A stretch of DNA of 64,000 nt. It comes from an uncultured Duncaniella sp. (lineage in GTDB: Bacteria; Bacteroidota; Bacteroidia; Bacteroidales; Muribaculaceae). The stretch is from NCBI RefSeq assembly GCF_910577345.1, contig NZ_CAJTMT010000005.1, forward strand, positions 62,001-126,000, read 5' to 3'. Below, piece by piece: positions 1 to 8,538 of the stretch. The position numbers were made by a program, and so were the translations under genes. Under the pieces are notes generated by a model. It was not told where the DNA came from. It was given only the letters and a program-made list of their open reading frames with translations, and did no database searches. The first letter of the stretch is position 1. Each line of letters begins with the position of its first letter.

Positions 1-600
1 ACTCGGTTCGCCCGGCAGCTCATACAGGCGGTCTGTTGCCAACAGCAACCGCACACCCAACTCATAGTCATTCCATCCGGGCAGAGCTTCATTCCACCCA
101 CCGACACTGAGGACAAGCGATGTTCTGACCACCATACGCTGCGTTGACAGACATCCGCGAAACAGATGATTGAACATCGGTGCGTGCGATGTATAGTACA
201 GCTTGCGGCGACTCCCGTCAATATCCTGCAGATAGATGTTTCGACCGAAAATATCAATTTCAGGATGCAATGCAATTGCCGATTCAAAATCACCGACATG
301 CGAAGGGAGCATCACGTCGTCAGAATCAAAAAACATAACGAACTCACTCTCGACCTCCCGCAGTCCGCGGTTTCGAGCGGCACATGCCCCCGGTTTCATC
401 TCCTGCACCACGACAACGTCGAGCTGAGGATTTGCAGCTGCCCATTGGCGCATGACACCCATCGTGCCATCCGTAGAGTTATTATCCACAAGCACGACCC
501 TCGCCGGTCTTTCCTTCTGCGAAGCCACAGAGTCGAGAGTGCGACGGATGACCGACGCGCGGTTATATGCCGGAATAACTATAGTAACGGGTGAATTCAT
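1..600 (-). CDS. glycosyltransferase family 2, 5' part (runs off the left edge)
   Basis: An open frame of 200 codons starts at the ATG complementary to 598-600 and reaches base 1 without a stop, so the 3' end lies outside the window. The protein begins MNSPVTIVIPAYNRASVI, the usual start of a GT-A fold GT2 enzyme. It continues with VLVDNNSTDGT, the nucleotide-binding region, and FFDSDDV near residue 95, a DxD-like metal and sugar-nucleotide site. GT2 enzymes transfer a sugar from a nucleotide-sugar to a glycan or lipid acceptor at the cytoplasmic membrane; donor and acceptor cannot be read here. A TAACTTTG -7 box lies 6 bp upstream of the start, divergent from the peroxiredoxin gene. Confidence 0.88.
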   Translation of the reverse strand, partial: MNSPVTIVIPAYNRASVIRRTLDSVASQKERPARVVLVDNNSTDGTMGVMRQWAAANPQLDVVVVQEMKPGACAARNRGLREVESEFVMFFDSDDVMLPSHVGDFESAIALHPEIDIFGRNIYLQDIDGSRRKLYYTSHAPMFNHLFRGCLSTQRMVVRTSLVLSVGGWNEALPGWNDYELGVRLLLATDRLYELPGEPS

Positions 601-605
601 GCTCA

Positions 606-642
606 CAAAGTTAGTATTATTTGAGCAATTTCCTTACATTTG
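606..642. promoter_or_regulatory. divergent promoters for the GT2 gene (-) and bcp (+)
   Basis: Two matches to the Bacteroidota -7 consensus TAnnTTTG face outward in a 72-bp gap. TAACTTTG on the minus strand (606-613) serves the glycosyltransferase. TACATTTG on the plus strand (635-642) serves the peroxiredoxin, whose ATG is 30 bp downstream. Neither has an obvious TTG at the ideal -33 spacing, so the call rests on the -7 box and its position. Confidence 0.55.
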
Positions 643-672
643 CCACCATAAACCAAATAATCAATATAAACT

Positions 673-1122
673 ATGAATATTGGCGATAAAATCCCCGAAA
701 TACTCGGCCTCGATGCCGAAGGTAAAGAAGTCAAAAGCTCAGATTTTGCAGGCAAGCCCCTCATCATCTATTTCTATCCGAAGGACAACACCCCCGGTTG
801 CACTGCGGAAGCCTGCTCAATCCGCGACCACAACAGCGAACTTTCGGCCAAAGGCTACACCGTCATCGGTATCAGCAAGGACTCCGTGGCAAGCCACCTG
901 AAATTTGCCGACAAGTTCTCGCTGCCCTTTATCCTACTTTCCGATCCTACCACTGAGGTGAACCAGGCTTTTGGTGTATGGCAGAAAAAGAAAATGGCCG
1001 GACGTGAATACATGGGAACAGTCCGTACCACCTTCATCACCGATGCCAACCACGTTATCACCAACATCATCACCAAGGTCGACACCAAAAAGGCCGGCGA
1101 ACAGCTCCTCGGCCTCATCTGA
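673..1122 (+). CDS. bcp: thioredoxin-dependent thiol peroxidase (Bcp/PrxQ peroxiredoxin)
   Basis: The 149-residue product matches the Bcp/PrxQ family in length and motifs. NTPGCTAEACSIRD carries the peroxidatic Cys43 and, five residues on, Cys48 at the position of the resolving cysteine. The family reduces hydrogen peroxide and organic hydroperoxides in the cytoplasm using thioredoxin as electron donor. There is no signal peptide. The gene is monocistronic, convergent with the LytTR regulator, and separated from it by a large inverted repeat (1158-1298) that probably ends transcription from both sides. Confidence 0.93.
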   Translation: MNIGDKIPEILGLDAEGKEVKSSDFAGKPLIIYFYPKDNTPGCTAEACSIRDHNSELSAKGYTVIGISKDSVASHLKFADKFSLPFILLSDPTTEVNQAFGVWQKKKMAGREYMGTVRTTFITDANHVITNIITKVDTKKAGEQLLGLI

Positions 1123-1157
1123 TAATCCCGGCCTTGAATAGGCTCGAAAGGAACAAT

Positions 1158-1298
1158 CGGCTGGAAGGGTACAAAAAGACAGAAGGTCAGAAGAAACATA
1201 AGTTTTTTTGATATATACATTTTGCGTCTCAATCAGATGCAAATAATATAAAGCTTATGTTTCTTCTGACCTTCTGTCTTTTTGTACCCTTCCAGCCG
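1158..1298. repeat. family C intergenic inverted repeat, copy 1 (perfect 45-bp arms)
   Basis: Bases 1158-1202 and 1254-1298 are perfect reverse complements over 45 bp, with a 51-bp AT-rich spacer. To the right, about 50 further bases repeat TGTACCCTTC three more times. The element fills the gap between the convergent genes bcp and the LytTR regulator. A 28-bp stretch at 1262-1289 recurs with one mismatch at 20897-20924, so this is a dispersed family and not a unique terminator. As RNA it would form a very long hairpin in either direction. Confidence 0.85.
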
Positions 1299-1361
1299 AC
1301 TGTACCCTTCGAGTTTTTTTGTACCCTTCGAGCCGACTGTACCCTTCGGGCAATTCGATTC

Positions 1362-2060
1362 TTAGTGCTTATTTAGCAGTTGGGTTATGACGGCACTATA
1401 CTGACGGCCCACAGGCAGCGTCACGCCCGATTCGAGGGTCACGTTCTGACGGGTAAAGCCGGTGATTTTATCAACAGCCACGATATATGACCTGTGTATC
1501 CTCACGAACTTATTGGCAGGCAGCATAGCCCCTATCGACTTCAGAATCACGCGTGAGACAGTGCAGACACCACCGGTACGGAATATCTTGGAATATCCCT
1601 CCATCGCCTCCACATATATTATATCATTCAGCGGGATGGTGATATTATTGTACTCCTGCTTGACAATAATATTTCCGTTCGAACGCTCATGCTTGGCATA
1701 TTCTATCCTCCGGCGCGCCTTGCCGAGAGCGGTCAGAAAGCGGTCGTAGGAAAACGGTTTGTGCAGATAGTCTATCGCATCAAGATTGAAACCGTCAAGC
1801 GCATAGTCAAGATAGGCCGTTGTGAATATGAAACAAGTGCCTACCGGAAGTTCCCCGGCTATGGCCAGTCCGTTTGTACCCTCCATTTCAATATCAAGGA
1901 AAGCGAGGTCTACCCCGCCCTCCCTTATCGCAGCAAGGCCGGCTTCAGGATCGGAGTAGGTTTGCAATTCGATGTCACCGGCGCGCTCACAGAATTTCTT
2001 TATAATTTCGAGAGCAAGAGGCTCATCGTCAATGGCTATGCATCTGATTTTATCGCTCAT
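1362..2060 (-). CDS. LytTR-family two-component response regulator
   Basis: The 232-residue protein has an N-terminal receiver domain with the acidic pair Asp11/Asp12 and the probable phospho-acceptor Asp56 in AFLDIEMEG. The LytTR DNA-binding domain covers roughly residues 130-230 (EAMEGYSKIF, FVRIHRSYIV). LytTR regulators bind promoter direct repeats. The start codon overlaps the end of the kinase gene by 4 bp, so the pair is co-transcribed and translationally coupled. They lie divergent from susC-susD, which makes that pair a plausible but unproven target. Confidence 0.92.
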   Translation of the reverse strand: MSDKIRCIAIDDEPLALEIIKKFCERAGDIELQTYSDPEAGLAAIREGGVDLAFLDIEMEGTNGLAIAGELPVGTCFIFTTAYLDYALDGFNLDAIDYLHKPFSYDRFLTALGKARRRIEYAKHERSNGNIIVKQEYNNITIPLNDIIYVEAMEGYSKIFRTGGVCTVSRVILKSIGAMLPANKFVRIHRSYIVAVDKITGFTRQNVTLESGVTLPVGRQYSAVITQLLNKH

Positions 2061-3085
2061 GAGAGTTGAATTTTAAGGTTGACGGTAAAGAATCCGGAGT
2101 CCTCGCTGACTTCCAGTGAATATCGGTCATGAAACAGGCAATTTAGACGTGCCCGGCAATTCTCAATACCGACCGGAGCATCACGCCTCAGAGCATCTGC
2201 CGACTTCATTATCCTGTTTTTAGTCTTGAATTCCAGCACTCCGTCGAGTAGAGTAAGCGAGATGTCAATCCTGCAATCTTTCTTGGAGGAAATGCCATAT
2301 TTAAACACATTCTCAAGAAAAGTGAGCATAATCATAGGCGGAATGCGCGCTTCCTCATTGTCTATCTCATATTTCCAATCCACCTTGGTGTGGGAATTCA
2401 ATCGCAACGACTGAAGCTCTATGTAATTGTCGATATAGGTTATCTCCTCGCGGATGCTCACAGTCTCGCGGTCCACACTCGTGTAGGTATACTTAACTAT
2501 GTCGATGAATTTTATGAATGCGTTCTCGGCCTTTTCGGATGTACCGATAATCAGGCTATAGATTGAATTGAGCGTATTGAAAAGGAAGTGGGGATTAATC
2601 TGGGCTTTGTAGACGGCGAGTTCGGCATTGTTTTTCTGATATTCGAACTCCTTCTTCAATATGAGCTGATGATACAGCTCCTGAATGAACGACATGGAGA
2701 GCGCGTAGCCTATCGAAAGCGAACACATCAGCCACACGATGTGGGAGCGGTTCGACTCCTGTATGCGGTCGTAAAGAGCAGTAAGTGAACTTGCATTGAA
2801 TGTCACCTCCGGAAGATGGTAGAGTGTCAGCAGATAGCTTCCTATGATGAAAGCGCTGAGGATGATGGCTATGATGACATAGCGTTTGCCGACAAACAAT
2901 TTCGGGATGTTGCAACACCTGATGATGAAAAACGACACATAGAGCCATGCCACAAGCAGATAGGCAAATTCCGGGCAATAGCTCACCCAGTAGTATGTCT
3001 GTCCGAGGAAGAGAATCAGCGGTGTGAACACCAGACAGTAAAAGAGGTCAATCAGCAGACCTATCCTTTTTTCAAATAGTTTCAT
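2057..3085 (-). CDS. LytS/YehU-type sensor histidine kinase
   Basis: The 342-residue membrane protein has about four hydrophobic segments in the first 140 residues and then a His_kinase domain. The phospho-acceptor is His166 in INPHFLFNTLNSIYSL. The C-terminal ATPase region contains PPMIMLTFLENVFKYG (N box) and GIENCRARL (G box). There is no separate periplasmic sensor domain, as in many Bacteroidota members that sense through the membrane segments. It forms an operon with the downstream LytTR regulator through a 4-bp overlap. Confidence 0.92.
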   Translation of the reverse strand: MKLFEKRIGLLIDLFYCLVFTPLILFLGQTYYWVSYCPEFAYLLVAWLYVSFFIIRCCNIPKLFVGKRYVIIAIILSAFIIGSYLLTLYHLPEVTFNASSLTALYDRIQESNRSHIVWLMCSLSIGYALSMSFIQELYHQLILKKEFEYQKNNAELAVYKAQINPHFLFNTLNSIYSLIIGTSEKAENAFIKFIDIVKYTYTSVDRETVSIREEITYIDNYIELQSLRLNSHTKVDWKYEIDNEEARIPPMIMLTFLENVFKYGISSKKDCRIDISLTLLDGVLEFKTKNRIMKSADALRRDAPVGIENCRARLNCLFHDRYSLEVSEDSGFFTVNLKIQLS

Positions 3086-3089
3086 AGTG

Positions 3090-3120
3090 CAAAGTTACGT
3101 TTATTGTTCCAACCTTCCAA
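3090..3120 (-). promoter_or_regulatory. promoter of the kinase-regulator operon
   Basis: On the minus strand TAACTTTG (3090-3097) lies 4 bp upstream of the kinase start, with a TTG (3118-3120) 20 bp further upstream. This fits the Bacteroidota -33/-7 pattern. The mRNA would be almost leaderless. Confidence 0.6.
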
Positions 3121-3160
3121 CCTTTCGGCAATGACGTTTGTTAACACTTTCGAGCTATTC

Positions 3161-3203
3161 ATTTACACATGCTTGGACGGATGGATTCCGTCATGTAAAT
3201 TTG
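3161..3203 (+). promoter_or_regulatory. susC promoter overlapped by an inverted repeat
   Basis: TTG (3173-3175) and TAAATTTG (3196-3203) are 20 bp apart, a good Bacteroidota promoter 26 bp upstream of the SusC start. A two-part dyad covers it: outer arms ATTTACACATG (3161-3171) and CATGTAAAT (3192-3200), which differ by a 2-base insertion, and inner arms GACGGA (3176-3181) and TCCGTC (3187-3192). A dyad over both promoter elements suggests an operator, but no regulator is identified. Confidence 0.6.
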
Positions 3204-3228
3204 TCACGAAAATGAAATAAACGGCACA

Positions 3229-6200
3229 ATGAAACATTTATCACTATTATTTGCTTTTCTTCTCATATCACTAAACAATGCTTTTGCCGAAACCGAAACA
3301 GAACTTTTCCCTGTCACTGCTGAAACCGAACTTCCAAAGATAGAGCAAACCGCCGACGGCAGCCGCCGCATCTCCGGAATTGTACGCGACGAGAACGCAA
3401 TCCCCATCATCGGAGCCACTGTCGCGCTTGCCAACGATCCTGCCGTCGGAACCATAACTGATATTGACGGCCGTTTCGCTCTCGAAGTGAAAGGCGACAG
3501 CCTAATGCTGCAGGTATCATACATCGGCTATGAGACCATCGATGTCCCCGTCAAGCCCAATATCCGTCACTATCCCATCACAATGGCCGTCATCAAGGCA
3601 GAACTTGACGAAGTCGTGGTCATAGGCTACGGCACACAGCGTAAAGTCGACCTCACAGGATCGGTTTCCTCAATCTCCGCTGGTGCGTTCGCCGACCGTC
3701 CCATCACCAACGCCACAAATGCCCTTGCCGGTCTTGCCTCAGGTCTGACCGTCACCAACAGCGGTGGCAACACACCGGGCTATGAGGCCCAGAGCATACT
3801 TGTCCGCGGACAGGGTACGCTCAACAATGCCGCCCCACTTGTGGTTGTCGACGGTATGACCGGAGTGGCCATCAGCGATATCAATCCGCAGGACATCGAA
3901 AACATCTCCGTGCTTAAGGATGCCGCATCGTCGGCCATCTACGGTTCGCGCGCGGCAAACGGTGTAATCCTCATCACGACGCGCCACGGGGCGGAATCCG
4001 CTCCGCGACTGACCTATTCAGGAAATGTTTCCTTTGAAAAAGTGGCGAAACGCCTCAACCTCGTCACTGACTATGCCGATTTCATGGAGATTCAAAATGC
4101 CGGACTCATTGCCAACGGACAGGCTGCGCGCTTCTCGCAAGGCAAGATTGACGAGTGGCGCAACGATGCCGGTCGCAATCCCACCATCTATCCCAACACC
4201 GACTGGCAGGATCACATCTACCGCAACCCATCCGTTGTCCAGAACCACAATCTTTCAGTCACCGGTGGCGGACGACGCGTGCGCTACAACATGTCGTTCG
4301 GCTATGTCGACAATCCCGGTATGATCTACTACACCGACTACAACCGCTATCAGCTCCGCACCAATCTTGATGTCAACATCAAACCGTGGCTGAGTGTCGG
4401 CACAAATCTTTTCGGCTACATCGACTCCAACAATCCATCGTCGGAAAACGCAGCAGCCGGTGGCGACGTAATCTTCGGCTCGGGAGCATTCAACACCGTC
4501 CCCGGTATGACTCTCTACGATCCCGCGACCGGGCTCTACGGCGGCATCCAGAATCCTGAGGAGGAAAACGTCAGCAACTTCAACCCTTACCGTCGCCAGT
4601 GGTTCTACAAGGATGATTTCCCCACCAAGACCCGCCGAATGGTTGCGAAACTCTATGCAAGCGTGAAGCCGTTCAAAGGACTTACTCTCCGCGGCTCCTT
4701 CACCTACAATTACTGGACTCGCCGTGTGGAACAGCATCTCACCGACCGTGACCTTTACCGCTTCACTGCGGACGGCCCCGTGCTCATCCGCGAGGGTGTC
4801 GTGCGCACCTACATCCGCCGCTACAATTATGCCAACACCTACCGCTCATCGGAAATCACCGCCAACTATGTCTTCAAGGCTTCGAAACTCAGCGGTTCCG
4901 TCCTCGTCGGCGCAAGCCAGGAATATGACAAGGATGAACACGAGAGCTTCCTCCGCTATGACCTGATTGACGACTCGCTCACATCAATCGACGCAGCAAC
5001 CACCAACGGCCCGATAGGCGGCAACTACACCGAATGGGCCATGCGCTCATACTTCGGACGTGTCAACCTCTCATGGGACGACAAATATCTCCTCGAAGCC
5101 AATTTCCGTGCGGACGGTTCATCGAAGTTCGCACCCAAACACCGCTGGGGCTATTTCCCCTCCGTCTCGGCAGGTTGGAGATTGTCGGAAGAAGGCTTCA
5201 TGAAGAACACCCGCCATTGGCTTGACCAGCTCAAACTCCGCGCATCCTACGGTTCGCTCGGCAACAACGCGACCACAAGCTACTACATGTATCAGTCGCT
5301 TTTTGCCACAGCCAACTATGTGCTCAACGGAAACATCGCCGGTGGCTTCGCCCAGACCATCCTGTCGGATTCACGCCTCACATGGGAAAAGACCTATATG
5401 ACAAATATCGGTATCGACTACGCCCTTCTCAACAGCCGTCTGAGCGGTTCAATCGACATCTACAACAAGGATACAAAGGGCATCCTCATCTCTCTCCCCG
5501 CACCCCTTGAACACGGCACGAGCACTGTCCCCAACCAGAATGCCGGGGAGGTCAACAATAAAGGTCTCGAACTCGACATCCATTGGAACGACCGCATCGG
5601 AAAGGTCAGCTACAATGTCGGCTTCAACATGAGCTACGTCAAAAACAAAGTTGTCAAGTTCCAAGGGGATGTATCCTCAATCAGCGGAGTGTACAAAATC
5701 CAGGAAGGACGGCCCATCAATCAGCTCTATGTGATGAAAGTAGACCGCATTGTCCGCGACGAGACCGATCTTGCCTACGTTGACAATCTTGTCAAGAACA
5801 ACCCTAACTATTTCGCCACATATCAGCGTCCGGAGCTCGGCGACTTCCTCTATGCCGACACCAACGGCGACGGCAACCTTGACAGCAATGACCGCGTCGA
5901 GATTGGCAACGGCACCGCCCCTACATTCACCTACGGCATCAACCTCGGTCTCAACTGGAACAATTTCGATTTCAGCGTATTCTTCCAAGGCGTCGGCGAC
6001 TATCAGGTCTACTACAACAACCAGGCTTTCCGCTTCGTCACCGTAATGGGCCAGTCGCTCAACAAGGACATCACCGACAATGCCTGGACACCTGAGAATC
6101 CCTACAATTCCAAATACCCGATACTGCGCAACAGTTCTAACGGCAAAAACAACATCGCGAGCGACGCGTTTGTCCACAACGCAGCCTATTTCCGCTGCAA

Positions 6201-6393
6201 GAACATTCAGCTCGGCTACACGATTCCGCAGAACATCACCCGCAAATTCTTTGTCGAGAATCTGAAAGTCTACACCAGTATCGACAACCTTTTCACCATC
6301 ACAAGTTTCCCCGGCCTTGACCCGGAGGTGGCCGCCAACGTCGGCTACCCTACCGTCCGTCAATACTCCGTGGGTCTCAATGTCACTTTCTAA
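3229..6393 (+). CDS. SusC/RagA-family TonB-linked outer-membrane receptor
   Basis: The 1054-residue protein starts with a signal peptide (about 20 residues, ending NAFA). Residues about 47-120 form a carboxypeptidase-regulatory-like beta-sandwich (ISGIVRDENAIPIIGATV). The SusC signature DEVVVIGYGTQRK and the plug follow, then a long beta-barrel ending in VGLNVTF with a terminal Phe. SusC proteins import glycans or peptides through the outer membrane with energy from TonB. It is followed after 26 bp by its SusD partner. No glycoside hydrolase, SusE/F-like gene or hybrid two-component gene adjoins the pair, so the substrate cannot be guessed. Confidence 0.96.
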   Translation: MKHLSLLFAFLLISLNNAFAETETELFPVTAETELPKIEQTADGSRRISGIVRDENAIPIIGATVALANDPAVGTITDIDGRFALEVKGDSLMLQVSYIGYETIDVPVKPNIRHYPITMAVIKAELDEVVVIGYGTQRKVDLTGSVSSISAGAFADRPITNATNALAGLASGLTVTNSGGNTPGYEAQSILVRGQGTLNNAAPLVVVDGMTGVAISDINPQDIENISVLKDAASSAIYGSRAANGVILITTRHGAESAPRLTYSGNVSFEKVAKRLNLVTDYADFMEIQNAGLIANGQAARFSQGKIDEWRNDAGRNPTIYPNTDWQDHIYRNPSVVQNHNLSVTGGGRRVRYNMSFGYVDNPGMIYYTDYNRYQLRTNLDVNIKPWLSVGTNLFGYIDSNNPSSENAAAGGDVIFGSGAFNTVPGMTLYDPATGLYGGIQNPEEENVSNFNPYRRQWFYKDDFPTKTRRMVAKLYASVKPFKGLTLRGSFTYNYWTRRVEQHLTDRDLYRFTADGPVLIREGVVRTYIRRYNYANTYRSSEITANYVFKASKLSGSVLVGASQEYDKDEHESFLRYDLIDDSLTSIDAATTNGPIGGNYTEWAMRSYFGRVNLSWDDKYLLEANFRADGSSKFAPKHRWGYFPSVSAGWRLSEEGFMKNTRHWLDQLKLRASYGSLGNNATTSYYMYQSLFATANYVLNGNIAGGFAQTILSDSRLTWEKTYMTNIGIDYALLNSRLSGSIDIYNKDTKGILISLPAPLEHGTSTVPNQNAGEVNNKGLELDIHWNDRIGKVSYNVGFNMSYVKNKVVKFQGDVSSISGVYKIQEGRPINQLYVMKVDRIVRDETDLAYVDNLVKNNPNYFATYQRPELGDFLYADTNGDGNLDSNDRVEIGNGTAPTFTYGINLGLNWNNFDFSVFFQGVGDYQVYYNNQAFRFVTVMGQSLNKDITDNAWTPENPYNSKYPILRNSSNGKNNIASDAFVHNAAYFRCKNIQLGYTIPQNITRKFFVENLKVYTSIDNLFTITSFPGLDPEVAANVGYPTVRQYSVGLNVTF

Positions 6394-6419
6394 TCCTCAT
6401 CGTCAGAATTTCACACATT

Positions 6420-8180
6420 ATGAAAAGCAAACTCAGCAATCTTCTGCATAAGACACCTCTTGCACTCCTCGCCGCTTCCGCCATTGTCATGACCGGTTGC
6501 GAGAGCCTTGACTACACTCCGGCCGACCAGATGTCGGGCCAGACTTTCTGGCGCACTGAAGAACATGCCCGTCAGGCTGCCATAGGCATGTATGCCGCCA
6601 TGAAAGCCCCTTGGTGTTTCGGCATGGAATTCACCTTCGACATGTGTAGCGACATCGCCGACGGCTCATCGCCCTGGGCCGACATCTCCCGAGGCTCATC
6701 ATTCTCCTCCGCAAGCTCGGGTGTCCAGAACCACTGGCAGTATCTCTACGAACTCGTCCACCGCAGCAACACCGTCATCCGCAACGTGGCCGGTATGCCT
6801 ATCAGCGCCGAAACCATTGACCGTGTGACCGGTGAGGCAAAATTCCTCCGCGCAATGGCCTACTTCCGTATGCTCAACTGCTGGGGAGGTGTCCCCTACT
6901 ACGATGAGAGCTGCGACATCAACGAGGAATTCGCCTCGCTCAACTCTCCGCGTTGCTCCGAAGAGGAACTCCGCAAGCATATCATTAACGACCTTACTGA
7001 AGCCATCGGGAAACTGCCGGTAAACTGGGAGGCAACTGACCTCGGCCGCGCGACCAAGGGTGCGGCATACGCGCTGCGTGGAAAGGTCTATCTCTTCAAC
7101 CGCGAATGGACAAAGGCCATCGCGGATTTCGAGGAAATCGTCTATGACCGCAGCAACACCTACGGCTATGCCCTGCACGAGGACTACAATGAACTGTTCC
7201 GCCTCTACAACGGCAAGCACAGTGCGGAGATGATTTTCTCCATCCAGTCGCTCGACGGCAACACTGCAGGCTATGCGCTTGACATCGTGTCGTATTTCGG
7301 CAACAAGTCGACAATGCGCCTCATCGCGGGCAACGCCATTGTCCCCTCGACCACCTTTGTGGATATGTATGAGAACCTCGACGGCTCCCCTTTCAACTGG
7401 GACGACCGTTTCGTGGGCTTCAACGAGGGTGACTCGCAACTGCGACGCAAATATATGTGCGTGGCCATCGACCAGGCAAGCACGAAGGTGACAAGCACGC
7501 TTGAAGCCGACACGACTGCGGTGATGGATGCCTACCGTCAGCGCGACCCGCGCCTGTATCTCAACGTCATCACCCCCTATTCCCACTACCTTGGCACTGA
7601 TGCAGGGTCAAACCCGATGGACAAGCAGTTTGTCCTCGCCGACCCGACACAGGGTGGCGCACCGATGGAGGCAATGGCCTTCATACGCAATTCCGAAGGC
7701 TGGAATTCATATTTCTGGCGCAAATGGATTCCCACCGGCAATCTTGACGGTTACTGGGGTGAATACAACCGCACTCCCTACGAATTTCCTCTCATACGTC
7801 TGGCCGACGTGATTCTCATGCTTGCGGAAGCCTACAACGAGAATGGTGAGACCGACAAAGCCATTGAAGAGGTCAACAAAATCCGTGCCCGCGTCGGGAT
7901 GCCCGGACTCGGTTCAGGTGCGGCTTGGCTTGCTGTCGGCAGCAAGGATGAGATGGCCGAACGCATCCGCCACGAACGCGCCTGTGAGCTTGCTGGCGAG
8001 GGACAACGCTACTGGGATCTGCGCCGGTGGGGATTGCTCGAAGAATCTGTGAAGGATGCACGCGATATATTCGGCGATCTGATGTATACACGAAGCTATC
8101 AGCCACGCCACGAAGTGTGGCCTATTCCGCTCGTCGAACTTGATCGAAACAGAAATCTCACACAAAATCAGGGCTGGTAA
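6420..8180 (+). CDS. SusD/RagB-family nutrient-binding outer-membrane lipoprotein
   Basis: The 586-residue protein has a lipoprotein signal with cysteine in AIVMTGCESL. The N-terminal helical region (YTPADQMSGQTFWRTEEHA), a TPR-like core (AKFLRAMAYFRML, GKVYLFNREWTKAIADFEE) and the C-terminal part (EERIRHERACELAGEGQRYWDLRRWG) are typical of RagB/SusD. SusD sits as a lid on SusC and captures the substrate at the cell surface. It lies 26 bp after susC and is surely co-transcribed. A weak hairpin follows at 8248-8268. Confidence 0.96.
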   Translation: MKSKLSNLLHKTPLALLAASAIVMTGCESLDYTPADQMSGQTFWRTEEHARQAAIGMYAAMKAPWCFGMEFTFDMCSDIADGSSPWADISRGSSFSSASSGVQNHWQYLYELVHRSNTVIRNVAGMPISAETIDRVTGEAKFLRAMAYFRMLNCWGGVPYYDESCDINEEFASLNSPRCSEEELRKHIINDLTEAIGKLPVNWEATDLGRATKGAAYALRGKVYLFNREWTKAIADFEEIVYDRSNTYGYALHEDYNELFRLYNGKHSAEMIFSIQSLDGNTAGYALDIVSYFGNKSTMRLIAGNAIVPSTTFVDMYENLDGSPFNWDDRFVGFNEGDSQLRRKYMCVAIDQASTKVTSTLEADTTAVMDAYRQRDPRLYLNVITPYSHYLGTDAGSNPMDKQFVLADPTQGGAPMEAMAFIRNSEGWNSYFWRKWIPTGNLDGYWGEYNRTPYEFPLIRLADVILMLAEAYNENGETDKAIEEVNKIRARVGMPGLGSGAAWLAVGSKDEMAERIRHERACELAGEGQRYWDLRRWGLLEESVKDARDIFGDLMYTRSYQPRHEVWPIPLVELDRNRNLTQNQGW

Positions 8181-8247
8181 AAAACAAGTGTCTGCTCCAC
8201 CTCATCAGACTGCTTACACAATAAATATCAGCAGGAGCACCCACTTG

Positions 8248-8268
8248 AAGGTCGCTTGAAACGACCTT
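8248..8268 (+). terminator. possible weak terminator after susD
   Basis: AAGGTCG and CGACCTT form a perfect 7-bp stem with a 7-nt loop, 68 bases after the susD stop. No U-run follows directly, so termination here is uncertain. Confidence 0.3.
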
Positions 8269-8363
8269 ACGGTGAATCTTTTGAAGATGGCTATTTTTCA
8301 GCAAGTGATTCTTAGAATTTATTTTCAGACACACACTTAAGCCATCAAAATCTGCCGTTGCTT

Positions 8364-8505
8364 TATTTTTGTAGACACTTCCCCCTCTACGGACTGCCGT
8401 GGAGGGGGAAGCTGTTAATTCACAGGGTTTTTAACAATTTTCCGAAAACCCGGAGGGGGGAAATTCCGTTATTCTAATACAAACCGAAGATGTTACAATT
8501 CGGTT
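8364..8505 (+). promoter_or_regulatory. promoter and structured leader of the adenylation-domain gene
   Basis: TATTTTTG (8364-8371) matches the -7 consensus, giving a predicted start near 8378 and an untranslated leader of about 160 nt. The leader opens with a stable hairpin (8378-8411: CTTCCCCCTC plus ACGG pairing with CCGT plus GAGGGGGAAG, loop ACTG). A GGGTTTT/AAAACCC stem follows (8425-8431 with 8445-8451), then AACCGAA/TTCGGTT (8482-8488 with 8499-8505). No known riboswitch class was recognised. The first hairpin could also end transcription from susD. Confidence 0.45.
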
Positions 8506-8538
8506 ACAATCAAGAAGAACTCAAAAGGATGTAATATT

